64,000 nt of DNA from Hymenobacter sp. GOD-10R (GTDB lineage Bacteria > Bacteroidota > Bacteroidia > Cytophagales > Hymenobacteraceae): positions 3,748,501 through 3,812,500 of the forward strand of contig NZ_CP141184.1 of NCBI RefSeq assembly GCF_035609205.1, in the 5' to 3' direction. Of this stretch, positions 1 through 8,521 are shown piece by piece. A program made the translations under genes and the position numbers. Positions within the stretch are counted from its first letter, which is position 1. Every line of letters starts with the position of its first letter. The notes under the pieces are model-generated. The model was not told the DNA's origin and did not search any database. It worked only from the letters and a program-made list of their open reading frames with translations.

Positions 1-14
1 CTGTTGCCGCTGAG

Positions 15-159
15 CCGGGTTTGTAATCCGGTCTTTGGGAGCTGCGGATTTGCAATCCGCTACGTCTGCGCTGCCAGCAAGCCCATTCGAAAAAAGAGCC
101 CGTCGTTGCGTGTGAGAATCCCTCTCCAAGTGACTAAGGAGCCCAGATTGCAGATCTGG
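15..159. repeat. three small hairpins of one family (TTGYA core)
   Basis: Three short palindromes share a core: 15-31 (CCGGGTT-TGT-AATCCGG, one G-T pair), 44-60 (GCGGATT-TGC-AATCCGC, perfect) and 143-159 (CCAGAT-TGCAG-ATCTGG). They look like members of a dispersed family of small repeated hairpins. No gene is supported in 1-385; an open frame over 4-198 only reads through the hairpins. What they do is unknown; a REP-like extragenic repeat is the simplest reading. Confidence 0.5.
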
Positions 160-385
160 CCAAGCATCCAACGCGTTCCAGAAAACTGCTCAAGCTAGGT
201 ACTCCCTAATCCCTTGGAGAACACCTAGCTAGCTCCTGCATAGGCTCGGCCAAAACTCATGAGAGTGCAGGAGAGTGCAGGTATTTTTTTAAAACTACCT
301 TAGTGAAGCGTTGCCCAAGTAGTGGCCAACACCGCCGGATTGGCCGGCAGCGTGCTCTGGGTCTCCCTCAACTTATTCTCTCCCA

Positions 386-979
386 GTGAAGCTTACGAAG
401 AACTTTCCGGAAGAAGCAGAGGCCGCAGCGTCGGACGACGAGCGGCAGTGGTTTCAGACGCTCTTTAAGCAACATGCTACGGGCCTGTACCACCTAGCCT
501 ACAACCACCTCCGCTCGCGCGCCGAAGCGCAGGAGATTGTGCAAGATTGCTTTCTGAAGTTCTGGGAGAAGCGCCACGAAGTGGGCCCCGAGGCTACGGC
601 GGCGAAAGGCTACCTCTACACCTCGGCCTACCACGCCATCCTGAACCAGGTGCGCCACCGCCACTACTGGGTGTACGAGGACTGCCCCGACGACTTGATG
701 GTGGAGCAGGAGCCGCAGAGCAGCGGTCTGGAGTACGAGCAGCTCCAGGATTTATATAACAATGCCCTCGCGCAACTGCCCCTGAAGCGGCGCCAGATCT
801 TCGCCATGAGCCGGCAGCAAGGCCTATCGAACGCCAAGATTGCCCAGGAGCTGAATATCTCCATCAAGACCGTGGAAAACCAGATGACCCAGGCGCTGAA
901 GTTTCTGCGGCACTACTTCGTAGCGCACGGCGTGCTGCTGGAGTTCATGCTGCTGCTTTCCGTGTCAGCACTCGTCTAA
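386..979 (+). CDS. RNA polymerase sigma-70 factor, ECF subfamily
   Basis: This 197-residue protein would direct RNA polymerase to a small set of promoters. Region 2 lies at about residues 25-95 (FKQHATGLYHLAYNHL, then a segment beginning EAQEIVQDCFLKFWEKR) and region 4 with its helix-turn-helix at about 130-180 (LPLKRRQIFAMSRQQGLSN, then IAQELNISIKTVENQM). The layout matches the expanded ECF family of Bacteroidota. The start is GTG at 386; no better ATG lies upstream. The C-terminus ends in a short hydrophobic run. No FecR-type anti-sigma gene or SusC/SusD pair follows, so it is an orphan and its signal cannot be deduced. Confidence 0.9.
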   Translation: MKLTKNFPEEAEAAASDDERQWFQTLFKQHATGLYHLAYNHLRSRAEAQEIVQDCFLKFWEKRHEVGPEATAAKGYLYTSAYHAILNQVRHRHYWVYEDCPDDLMVEQEPQSSGLEYEQLQDLYNNALAQLPLKRRQIFAMSRQQGLSNAKIAQELNISIKTVENQMTQALKFLRHYFVAHGVLLEFMLLLSVSALV

Positions 980-1190
980 CGTCCCGGAGAAAGTGCGTCT
1001 ACCCACCAGCCGGACGGCTACGCCACCTAGGCCACGTACCATAAAACCCTGACAGAGGCTTGAAGCCCTGTCAGGGTCAAAACGTCTTACGACTTACCGC
1101 TCTGGTAGCCATGCTTCGCCAAAACCAGCCGTTCTGTTTTTTAGAATACATTTACACTCATTGCTTACCAACCACAACCCTCCTATCCGA

Positions 1191-1592
1191 ATGAGTATCA
1201 CGTTAGAACAAGCTGAACAAGCTATCAAAGCCGCCAAGCAGAAATCAACCGAGCTAGGTGTCAAAATGAACATCGCCGTGGTAGATGCCGGTGCCAACCT
1301 CACGGCGTTCGCCCGCATGGACGACGCTTGGCTGGGCTCGGTCGACATTGCCATGCGTAAGGCCCGCACCGCCCGCTTCTTCGACATGCCCACCGGCAAC
1401 CTAGGCCAAGCCTCCCAGCCCGGTGGCTCGCTCTACAACATCGAGCACTCCAACGGCGGCCTGATCACCTTCCCCGGCGGCTTACCCATCAAGGACGGCA
1501 GCGGTAAGATCATCGGCGCTATTGGGGTGTCGGGCGACACCGTGGAGAACGACCACACCGTAGCGCAGGCTGGTGTGGATGCGTTGCAATAG
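1191..1592 (+). CDS. GlcG/HbpS family protein (DUF336)
   Basis: This is a 133-residue single-domain protein of the GlcG/HbpS family, a small alpha/beta fold found in haem-binding HbpS and in proteins encoded beside glycolate or other oxidoreductase genes. Recognisable segments are [17 protein letters not shown] and [22 protein letters not shown]. The ATG at 1191 ([10 protein letters not shown]) is preferred to a TTG at 1161, because the family begins with this 'slT...A..a' helix. It has no signal peptide. A 56-bp perfect palindrome follows the stop codon by 8 bases. The exact ligand cannot be told from sequence. Confidence 0.85.
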   Translation: MSITLEQAEQAIKAAKQKSTELGVKMNIAVVDAGANLTAFARMDDAWLGSVDIAMRKARTARFFDMPTGNLGQASQPGGSLYNIEHSNGGLITFPGGLPIKDGSGKIIGAIGVSGDTVENDHTVAQAGVDALQ

Positions 1593-1600
1593 GCTCCCCA

Positions 1601-1656
1601 AAAGCTCTTCAAACAAAAAGCCGGACCTAGGTCCGGCTTTTTGTTTGAAGAGCTTT
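1601..1656. terminator. 56-bp perfect palindrome between convergent genes
   Basis: Both arms are 28 bases with no loop; the dyad centre is ACCTAGGT and the outer ends are AAAGCTCTTC and GAAGAGCTTT. The arms contain A5 and T5 tracts beside a GC-rich core (GCCGGACCT), so it can terminate transcription from both sides. It separates the GlcG gene (+) from the SDR gene (-). Confidence 0.8.
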
Positions 1657-1833
1657 GTCAAAGTCCTTCCCCATTCGGACTGCTGAGCGTCGCCGGACCG
1701 GTTGCTGTGTGCATCGTTCGGGGGTTGTTCGCTTATTGCTATTTGAACCAATTTGTGCAATGACTACAGCCGATAACCGGTCGGGCACCTAGGACGTTGG
1801 ATCGGCAGGCGGCGCTACAGGTACACCTTCCAA

Positions 1834-2610
1834 CTAAGCTCCCTGCCCGAGTAGCCGCATGAAGGCGCCGTCCATGACATAGGTAGAGCCCGATACGTAG
1901 TCCGAATCGGCGGAGGCTAGGAACAGGGCTAGCTTAGCAATTTCCTCGGGGTGGCCGGCTCGCTTCATTGGAATCTTCTGCGCTTGCTCGTCACGAAACT
2001 TGGGGTCGTCGAGGGCCTTCTGGTTCATGGGTGTCAGGATCATGCCAGGGGCGATGTTGTTCACGTTGATGCCGTCTTCAGCAAGTTCCAGCGCCAGCGT
2101 GCGGGTCAGGTTGCGCAAACCACCTTTTGCCGCGCAGTAATCGGCCGTGTTCGGCGATACCACCTCTTCGTGGATAGACGTCACGTTGATGATCTTGCCT
2201 TTGCCACCTTGCTCCTTGCGGTGTCGTGCAAATAAGCGAGCTAGATAGAAAGGCCCGAACAAATCGGTACGGATGGTTTTCTCAAACTCTGCGGGTTCCA
2301 TCTCCACCACTGGCTTGTGCGCCCCGCTCACCCCGGCATTGTTGACGAGAATATCGAGAGTGCCGAACCGTTCGAGGCTTTGGGTAAACAGCTGCTCAGC
2401 CTGCTGGGCTTCACTCACGTCGGTTTGCACTACCAAGGCTTGCTGCCCGGCTTCTTCTACAGCCTGGCGGGTGTGCTCGGCGCCTTCTTGGTCGGTGTGG
2501 TACACAATCACCACGTTGGCCCCTTCCCGAGCAAACTCAATAGCCGTAGCCTGGCCAATACCCGAATCCGAACCCGTCACAAGGGCTACTTTGCCTGCTA
2601 GCTTTTTCAT
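1834..2610 (-). CDS. SDR family oxidoreductase (glucose 1-dehydrogenase-like)
   Basis: A 258-residue classical short-chain dehydrogenase/reductase. The Rossmann motif TGSDSGIG spans residues 12-19, NNAG residues 90-93, and the catalytic residues are Ser145, Tyr158 and Lys162 (YCAAK). The C-terminal segment DYVSGSTYVMDGA is typical of the family. The ATG at 2610 gives the full N-terminal beta strand. It lies 260 bases downstream of a TetR-type repressor on the same strand, and the gap contains repeated GAATG/CATTC half-sites, so control by that repressor is likely. The substrate is not predictable. Confidence 0.9.
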   Translation of the reverse strand: MKKLAGKVALVTGSDSGIGQATAIEFAREGANVVIVYHTDQEGAEHTRQAVEEAGQQALVVQTDVSEAQQAEQLFTQSLERFGTLDILVNNAGVSGAHKPVVEMEPAEFEKTIRTDLFGPFYLARLFARHRKEQGGKGKIINVTSIHEEVVSPNTADYCAAKGGLRNLTRTLALELAEDGINVNNIAPGMILTPMNQKALDDPKFRDEQAQKIPMKRAGHPEEIAKLALFLASADSDYVSGSTYVMDGAFMRLLGQGA

Positions 2611-2802
2611 CGAAACCTAAGGTTGAATTAGTTGAGAGGGCAGCAAGTCAGCGCCCATGCTAGGTGCTAACGTCTGACAGTTACTGCTTGAAATCAACCT
2701 TACCAAACGGTATGCGATGTGGAAGGTTAGGTGGCTAAGTTGCGCCAGTAATGGAGATAGTTTTCATGGTGCTGAACGTGTATGTTTGGGTGAAACAAAA
2801 AA

Positions 2803-2854
2803 GTTCATTCCCGTTAGAATGAACATTCCACTGTCATAGAGTGAATGTTCACTC
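2803..2854. promoter_or_regulatory. operator-like palindromes upstream of the SDR gene
   Basis: GTTCATTC-6 bases-GAATGAAC (2803-2824), the overlapping GAATG-AA-CATTC (2817-2828) and GAGTGAA-TG-TTCACTC (2839-2854) are variants of one word, GAATGNNCATTC. They sit between the TetR gene and the SDR gene, as expected for autoregulation or control of the SDR promoter by a dimeric TetR repressor. Inferred from symmetry and position only. Confidence 0.6.
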
Positions 2855-2870
2855 CATAACCAAGCAAAAA

Positions 2871-3425
2871 TCATTGCTTGATAGCATCCCAAGCAATGCG
2901 TGCCTGGCTGTCGAGGAAGGTTTGAGTGAGTGGTTTATCGTTGTTGAGTACCCACCGCACAACGCCCATCATTCCTCCATTGAGAAACTCCAACAACTCG
3001 TCAATCCCAATCTCCTTCACGATGCCCTGCTGCTGCCCCTTGGCGAGTAGGTCGGCAACGGGCGCAATGGTTTCCAGTCCTTGCTGCCTGGTAGTAGGCG
3101 TCAGCACCGGGGCGTTCTGGTAATGATCCATAAAGCGAAACTGCTCCGGATGTGCCACTAAATACTGTAATAGCGACGTGTAGTACCGATCGAAACGCCG
3201 CTTGATGGGCTCGTCGGTAGCTGGCTCGGCCACACTGTGAAGCTGGTTGCGCTTCACGTACAAGTAAATAGCGTTGATCAGTTCTTCTTTCGTAGCGAAG
3301 TAGTTGTAGATGGTACCCATGCCCGTATTGGCCGCCCGCGCAATAGCAGACATCGGTGTGCCTTGCGTGCCGTGCTCAATCAGCAGCTTCATGGCTGCCT
3401 CTAGTATCTGCGTTTCCTTATCCAC
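2871..3425 (-). CDS. TetR/AcrR family transcriptional regulator
   Basis: A dimeric DNA-binding repressor of about 184 residues. The N-terminal helix-turn-helix is clear: QILEAAMKLLIEHGTQGTPM followed by IARAANTGMGTIYNYFATKE. The rest is a helical ligand-binding domain. A GTG at 3425 (reads VDKETQILEA) is the most likely start; the reading frame runs on to a TTG at 3518, but that extension contains no ATG and does not resemble the family. It is co-oriented with the SDR gene, and the palindromes in the gap are the probable binding sites. The effector is unknown. Confidence 0.85.
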   Translation of the reverse strand: MDKETQILEAAMKLLIEHGTQGTPMSAIARAANTGMGTIYNYFATKEELINAIYLYVKRNQLHSVAEPATDEPIKRRFDRYYTSLLQYLVAHPEQFRFMDHYQNAPVLTPTTRQQGLETIAPVADLLAKGQQQGIVKEIGIDELLEFLNGGMMGVVRWVLNNDKPLTQTFLDSQARIAWDAIKQ

Positions 3426-3583
3426 GGAGTAAAGGAAAGTGTCTGGAATGTGTACTCCAAACCTAGGTAGGCAGAATTCTTTTACTACTGAGTTTCGACA
3501 ACCAATACAAATTTGCAATTCGGCCTACTAGATGAGGAGCTTGTCCCTCTCCTCTCACTACAATAGCAACTAACTTATAAATG

Positions 3584-3611
3584 AAAAGGCACCCACTCCG
3601 GGTGCCTTTTT
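3584..3611. terminator. rho-independent terminator
   Basis: The hairpin AAAAGGCACCC-ACTCC-GGGTGCCTTTTT has a short loop and T tracts on both strands. It ends the hydrolase gene on the minus strand and lies upstream of the TetR gene. Confidence 0.8.
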
Positions 3612-3711
3612 CTATTGTACGAGGCTATATTATGCACGCTTGCTTCTTGTTGCTGTCGACGCTCCTATCATCCTAGCTTCTGTACCTGCGCCTAGATGTA
3701 GGGCATTCCTC

Positions 3712-4536
3712 TTAAACAGTCGTCGTACTAACGGAATCGTTAACCGGACGCAGGTAGTTTTCTAGAGCAGCAATGGTAGCCACCGGCGCGTTCAAGTGCG
3801 GGTAGTGTCCACTCGTGTCGAGAATATTTAGGGCGCTACCCGCCAAGCGCTCGTGCATATACTCTCCCACGGCAGCTGGTGCCACTGAGTCGTCGGCGCA
3901 CTGCACAACCAAAGTCGGCACGTGCAACTTAGGCAGATCAGAGCGGTGATCCGAGAGAAAAGTGGCCCGGGCAAATTGGCGGGCAATGGCGTGCTCCACA
4001 CTGTTGAAGCTCGTCAGCAGCTCATCGAGCAGTTCTGGGCGCATGTCGCCGCCCACAATGCTAGGTACCAACATGCTAGACCACGCGCGATAATCACGAT
4101 CTAGAAACCCGAGTAGTTCCTCTAAGTCACCCGGCTCGAAGCCCCCGGCGTAATTGTCATGGTTGACGTAGCAAGGCGACGCAGCTACCAACACCAGCCG
4201 CTCGAACAGCTCCGGTGCTCGAATGGCTGCCAGCAGGCCAATCATTCCGCCCACAGAGTGCCCCACGAAGATCACCTTGGGAAGTTGGAGCTCCCGCAAG
4301 AGCTCTATTAAGTCGCTGGCATAGCCTTCAAGGGAAGAATATCGGGTAAAGTCATAGGCTGACTTATCCGATTGCCCGGCCCCTACCCAATCGAAGAGAA
4401 TCACTCGATACTGATTGGCGAAAGCGGGCGCTACGTGGCGCCACGTGTGCTGGTCTGTGCCGAAACCGTGCGCAAACACTATCGGCTGAGTCCCGGAACC
4501 ATACGTTGTGACATGGTGGCGGAGAAGTATATCCAT
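3712..4536 (-). CDS. alpha/beta hydrolase, RsbQ/KAI2-like
   Basis: A 274-residue alpha/beta hydrolase. The nucleophile Ser94 lies in GHSVGG, the oxyanion region is HGFGTDQHTW (residues 23-32), Asp about 216 lies in CADDSVAP and His about 245 in SGHYPHL. The lid segment YAGGFEPGDLEELLGFLD and the words FARATFLSDHRSDLP are characteristic of the RsbQ/KAI2/D14 group rather than of generic esterases. In Bacillus, RsbQ works with the PAS-phosphatase RsbP in stress signalling; no such partner is encoded nearby, so the substrate and pathway are open. Stand-alone gene with its own terminator. Confidence 0.85.
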   Translation of the reverse strand: MDILLRHHVTTYGSGTQPIVFAHGFGTDQHTWRHVAPAFANQYRVILFDWVGAGQSDKSAYDFTRYSSLEGYASDLIELLRELQLPKVIFVGHSVGGMIGLLAAIRAPELFERLVLVAASPCYVNHDNYAGGFEPGDLEELLGFLDRDYRAWSSMLVPSIVGGDMRPELLDELLTSFNSVEHAIARQFARATFLSDHRSDLPKLHVPTLVVQCADDSVAPAAVGEYMHERLAGSALNILDTSGHYPHLNAPVATIAALENYLRPVNDSVSTTTV

Positions 4537-4632
4537 GCAGTGGACGAGCTACAAAAAGTTGTTCCTAGGCTATAAAGGGTGAGAGCAAATAGGTGAGCTT
4601 GGACAAAGAACTACAGAAAGTTTGAAACAGCA

Positions 4633-4692
4633 ACATGACCCGTCCTGTTGAGCTCGCCCAATCGATGGACAGCTCAGCAGGACGGGTCATGT
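4633..4692. terminator. long inverted repeat, probable terminator
   Basis: Arms of about 22 bases (ACATGACCCGTCCTG continuing to GAGCT, with one mismatch) surround a 16-base loop. It lies downstream of the gluconate-dehydrogenase-subunit-3-like gene on the minus strand and upstream of the RsbQ-like gene. Confidence 0.6.
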
Positions 4693-4727
4693 ACCTTTTA
4701 AAAACTGCGCTCTAGCGCGTTTTGGAA

Positions 4728-5360
4728 TCACACATTTTCCATGCCGTATTGCTTTAGCACGTCCGCTGGCACGCCCGTCCAGCGGTTTGGCGAGTTGCCA
4801 ACGTACCCTAGGTCAGCAATGCCCATCTTGCTGGTAAAGAAGCCGGTCGCTGTCAGGTCGCGCATTCGGTTGAAAAACGTCACTCCTTGCTGCATTTCGG
4901 GCTTCGCTTTGAGCGGATAGGCAATGGCCGTCACCATTTCAAGCTGCTGGGCGCTGGTGCAGTCCACAAAGGCATGCTTGAAGCGTTTCGAGCACTGCAC
5001 ATCCAGCCAGCGCAAGCCCCCACGCAGCGGAACCTGATGATCGGGGATGTCTTTCACGATGAACTCGATAAACTCAGGCACTTTCGCATCAGAGGCGCTA
5101 CCCGAGTGTTCATCTTTGGGAATAATAATGTCGGCCAGTACCGTAATGGTAGCCATTTCGTGCTTGGTGAAGAACGTCTCGGCGTGGAGTTTTTTGTCGC
5201 GCTCTATTTCAAACGCCTGGCGGCCGACGTTATCCGCTTCGGGCGTTTTAATGACGGCGGCCTGCTGGGTCTTACTCGCATCCTCTGTGCAAGAGTCGAG
5301 TAGCAAACCGGAGGCTAGGGCAGTTAAGCCGATAGCTTTTAGGGAATCACGTCTTTTCAT
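4728..5360 (-). CDS. gluconate 2-dehydrogenase subunit 3 family protein, Tat-type lipoprotein signal
   Basis: This is the small subunit that accompanies FAD-dependent GMC dehydrogenases. The ATG at 5360 gives MKRRDSLKAIGLTALASGLL then DSC, a twin-arginine-like signal ending in a lipobox cysteine. The body carries subunit-3 hallmarks: LADIIIPKDEHSGSASDAKV, FIEFIVKD and FFNRMRDLTATGFFTSKMG, ending TGVPADVLKQYGM. The ORF extends upstream to 5495, but that would bury the signal, so it is rejected. It starts 22 bases after the GMC stop, so both form one operon. By family analogy this subunit carries the signal that exports the folded GMC subunit. Confidence 0.88.
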   Translation of the reverse strand: MKRRDSLKAIGLTALASGLLLDSCTEDASKTQQAAVIKTPEADNVGRQAFEIERDKKLHAETFFTKHEMATITVLADIIIPKDEHSGSASDAKVPEFIEFIVKDIPDHQVPLRGGLRWLDVQCSKRFKHAFVDCTSAQQLEMVTAIAYPLKAKPEMQQGVTFFNRMRDLTATGFFTSKMGIADLGYVGNSPNRWTGVPADVLKQYGMENV

Positions 5361-5382
5361 TGGAGGGGGCTGTAATGGACCG

Positions 5383-7125
5383 TTAGACAGATAGTTTTTT
5401 GCGTTGCTCCAGAATGTACTCGCTGGTGCGCATCGATAGCGCCAAGATCGTCCAGGTAGCGTTCTTGTCGCCCTGCTGCACGAATGGGGCCGCATCCACT
5501 ACGAACAAGTTTTTGCAGTCATGTGCCTGGCACCATTTGTTGAGAGCCGACTTCTTCGGGTCATCTCCCATCCGAACCGTGCCTACTTCGTGGATGATCC
5601 GGCCAGGCGCTTCCAGCCCATAGTTGGTATCAGCCCCGTGAATTTTTGACGTGATGATGCCGCCCATTTCGTGCATGATGGACTGGAACGTTTCCTGCAT
5701 GTGCTTGGCCTGCTTGACTTCGGCGTCGGTCCACTTGTAGTGAAATTTGAGCACGGGGATGCCGTATTTATCCACCACTTCTTTGTCAATTTCGCAGTAG
5801 TTGTCGGCGCGGGCAATAGCGGTGCCCCGACCCGCCATACCGACCTGGCTACCGTAGAAGCGGCGGTAGTCGTCTTTCAGCGAAGCCCCAAAGCCACCGG
5901 CTTCTCTCGTGCTGCCGTCGCGGGCGGGTACCAGGCCGTTAATGCTTTCGATGCCGCTGCCGAACCCGTAGGAAGGCATGCGCATGCCGCCGCCGTACTC
6001 GATATGATAGCCGCGGGGAAAATCGAGCTTCTTATTATCGAGCCACCAGGGCGTGTAGATGTGTACGCTCCCGACGCCATCCTCATTGTAGCGTTTGCGG
6101 TCAAGAAGCTGAGGCAGGAAGCCGCCTAAGCTAGCCCCCGTCGAATCGTGCAGGTATTTGCCGACCACACCGCTGCTGTTAGCGAGACCATTAGGATGGT
6201 TGTTGGACACAGAGTTGAGCAACAGCCGGGCACTCTCACCAGCACTGGCTCCTAGAATGACCATCTTGCCCTTTACTTGGTATTCCTGCAAGCTGTTTCT
6301 ATCCACGTACGACACCCCCGTTGCCAACCCGTTTGACCCGGTGAGCACCTCGCGTACCATCGCATTGGAGAGCACCTTCAGGTTGCCGGTTTTGATAGCC
6401 GGAATAACCAAGCAGGAGGAAGCCGAGAAGTCGCCGTACACTTTGCAGCTCCGCCCGCACTGCCCGCAAAAGAAGCAGGCACCCCGGTCCTTGTTGCCCG
6501 GCAGCGCTTCCGTCAGCACCGATCCGCGGCCGGGAATCACTTTCACCCCGGCTTTTTCGGCTCCCTTCTTGATGAATAACTCGTTGAGCCTAGGTTTGGG
6601 CGGCGGCAAATAAATGCCGTCAGGCTCATTTTCCAGGTTCTCCACGGTGCCATAGATGCCAATCAGGCGGTCTACTTTGTCGTAGAACGGCTTTACCTCT
6701 TCGTAGGTGATGGGCCAGTCATCGGTGAGGCCGTCGATGTCGTGGCTTTTAAAATCCTTCGGTCCCATGCGCAGGGAGATGCGCCCCCAGTGGTTGGTGC
6801 GCCCCCCGAGCATGCGAGCCCGGAACCAGTCGAACTTCGTTCCGTCCTTGGTAGTATAGGGCTCCCCTTCCAAATCCCAGCCGCCGAAGGCCGCGTCGAA
6901 GTCACCGAACGGCCGGGTAGTAGAAGCACCCCGGCGCGGCGATTCGTAGGAAAATTTCAGCTGCTGCGCATCCTTGGCCGGATCGAAAAAAGGCCCTGCT
7001 TCGAGCATTAAAACGTTTAAGCCAGCATGAGCTAGCACGTATCCAGCCATGCCACCCCCAGCCCCCGACCCTACAATAATGGCATCGTAAACAGTCGCTG
7101 ATTCCTTTATTTCAAAAACGCTCAT
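5383..7125 (-). CDS. GMC family FAD oxidoreductase (glucoside 3-dehydrogenase / gluconate dehydrogenase type)
   Basis: A 580-residue flavoprotein dehydrogenase. The FAD-binding motif VGSGAGGGMAGYVLAHAGL is at residues 18-36. A cysteine cluster (GACFFCGQCGRSCKVYG) lies mid-protein, and the C-terminal GMC motif is DAAPFVQQGDKNATWTILAL. It has no signal peptide of its own, which fits co-export with the Tat-signal subunit encoded next. Related two-subunit enzymes oxidise sugars at C2 or C3 and pass electrons to a cytochrome. With two DUF1080 genes and a secreted Gfo/Idh/MocA gene nearby, C3 oxidation of glycosides is the best guess. No cytochrome gene is adjacent. Confidence 0.9.
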   Translation of the reverse strand: MSVFEIKESATVYDAIIVGSGAGGGMAGYVLAHAGLNVLMLEAGPFFDPAKDAQQLKFSYESPRRGASTTRPFGDFDAAFGGWDLEGEPYTTKDGTKFDWFRARMLGGRTNHWGRISLRMGPKDFKSHDIDGLTDDWPITYEEVKPFYDKVDRLIGIYGTVENLENEPDGIYLPPPKPRLNELFIKKGAEKAGVKVIPGRGSVLTEALPGNKDRGACFFCGQCGRSCKVYGDFSASSCLVIPAIKTGNLKVLSNAMVREVLTGSNGLATGVSYVDRNSLQEYQVKGKMVILGASAGESARLLLNSVSNNHPNGLANSSGVVGKYLHDSTGASLGGFLPQLLDRKRYNEDGVGSVHIYTPWWLDNKKLDFPRGYHIEYGGGMRMPSYGFGSGIESINGLVPARDGSTREAGGFGASLKDDYRRFYGSQVGMAGRGTAIARADNYCEIDKEVVDKYGIPVLKFHYKWTDAEVKQAKHMQETFQSIMHEMGGIITSKIHGADTNYGLEAPGRIIHEVGTVRMGDDPKKSALNKWCQAHDCKNLFVVDAAPFVQQGDKNATWTILALSMRTSEYILEQRKKLSV

Positions 7126-7269
7126 AAGTCTGTTACACTAGTGTTTGTGGAAGGAGCAAGCGAATACGATGGGCGCTTCTTGTTCACCCATTCGTCAATT
7201 GCCACCTATTCTTTCTGCAATCGTTTTCCTCCTCCTACTATCCTATCGATTCCAAATAGCTGACAAAGG

Positions 7270-7965
7270 CTACAGTTGCGTAATTTTTATGTTGCGGAAC
7301 GCTACCTCGTGGCCATGATCTTGCAGCGCAATATGCCCTTTGGGATAAGCAGCGAAGTTTTTCCAGGTCTTGAATTTGCTGTTTTGAACCAGGGTATTCC
7401 ACTCGCTACCACCCATTTGTGTATCCACTACTTCGGTACCATTGAGCCAAAAGGTTAGGTGGCCATTGAGTTTGCGCAGCTTGACCTGGTTCCACTGGCC
7501 GGCGGGCTTTACCACGTTTTTGGCCGGTGCTTTCATATCATATAAAGAGCCTGCTAGGTGGTTAGCTTTCTTGTTGTCTTCGGCCTTCTTATCATCTAAG
7601 ATTTGCATTTCCACGCCCGTGTCGTAGGTAGCTTGAAAGGCGGGGTCTTCGTGCACCCCGAAAATGATTCCGCTGTTCCCCCCTTCAGTTATATTCCAAT
7701 CGAGGGCTAGCTCGAAGTTTTCGTACTCCTTATCCGTCACCAAATCTCCCTGTCCCGTTGCCTTGGGGTCTAACTTCAAGGTGCCATTTACGGCCAACCA
7801 GGCGGGCTCTGCCTTGGGCTTCAGGTAAGTATGCCAGCCGTTGGTGGTTTTGCCATCAAACAGTGCTTGTGGGCTAGGCTTAGCTTTAACGGTAGTTCTT
7901 TGAGCAATAGCAACGGGGCTCAAGACGGCGCCTAGTGCTACGGCCGTGAAAAAGAAGGCTTTCAT
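7270..7965 (-). CDS. secreted DUF1080 protein (3-keto-disaccharide hydrolase family)
   Basis: A 231-residue exported protein with signal MKAFFFTAVALGAVLSPVAI-AQ. The DUF1080 concanavalin-like fold shows as ALFDGKTTNGWHTYLKP, LALDWNITEGGNSGIIFGVH, AGSLYDMKAP and WNQVKLRKLNGHLTFWLNG. Members of this family cleave or eliminate 3-keto-glycosides. It lies 144 bases upstream of the GMC gene on the same strand, so it probably acts on the product of that enzyme in the periplasm. A second DUF1080 protein is encoded at 10747-11463. Confidence 0.88.
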   Translation of the reverse strand: MKAFFFTAVALGAVLSPVAIAQRTTVKAKPSPQALFDGKTTNGWHTYLKPKAEPAWLAVNGTLKLDPKATGQGDLVTDKEYENFELALDWNITEGGNSGIIFGVHEDPAFQATYDTGVEMQILDDKKAEDNKKANHLAGSLYDMKAPAKNVVKPAGQWNQVKLRKLNGHLTFWLNGTEVVDTQMGGSEWNTLVQNSKFKTWKNFAAYPKGHIALQDHGHEVAFRNIKITQL

Positions 7966-8521
7966 GCGGTAAGGGTTGGTGGTTTTAGGAAGACAAGGGC
8001 AAGTAGGTGAAGTGGGCTAGGTAGCAGGTTAGCAGAAAACTAGCCGAGTGCGACACGGTAGAGCAATGTAGTATTTTCTGCTTGTTCGGCGTGCCCGGCA
8101 AGCTCCGCTGTTGTACCTGAAAGCTAGCCGTTTGGTCGGGCAGTTAGTATTCCGCCTTAAGCGAAAAATCTGGTTGAGACGCAAAAGCTAAAACATTTTA
8201 GCGGAGAAGCCATATGGTAGCACCTGCGGATTTGAGAAGTTGTGTGTAGAAAGCCCCAAAAAACGGTCCTGCTGAGCGTAGTGATCTTACTGCACTTCAG
8301 CCACTTCATGAGCAATCTTTAAACAAGCCGCCCGGATTCAGACTAGCTTCCTCGCTTCGCGCAGAATGACAGCGCTTAACTAGCCGCTTCCTTCCGTCTT
8401 ACCAGCTAGCCTAGTGCCTCCAAGGGCTGCAACTCTGCCCGGTTGAGATAATCCTGTGTATTTTGAGCGCACCTGGGCTTTGACAAAGCCCAGCATTTAC
8501 ATCACTCTTTATTAGCTGCGT
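7966..8521. other. intergenic region with degenerate repeat and quasi-palindrome before yitT-like gene
   Basis: No gene is supported. A block at about 8262-8374 (tcctgctgagcgtagtgat ... cttcgcgcagaatgacag) resembles dispersed intergenic repeats of this genus. A quasi-palindrome, CTGGGCTTTG-A-CAAAGCCCAG (8473-8493), lies 29 bases before the ATG at 8522 and could be an operator for the membrane protein gene. Confidence 0.4.

Noticed and set aside
4-198. 64-codon ORF at the window start
   Set aside because: It runs through three repeat hairpins and has no family features or plausible start context.
8262-8374. Possible mobile repeat before the yitT-like gene
   Set aside because: Only loosely similar to common intergenic repeats of the genus; no terminal inverted repeats could be defined, so it is mentioned in the intergenic note but not called as an element.
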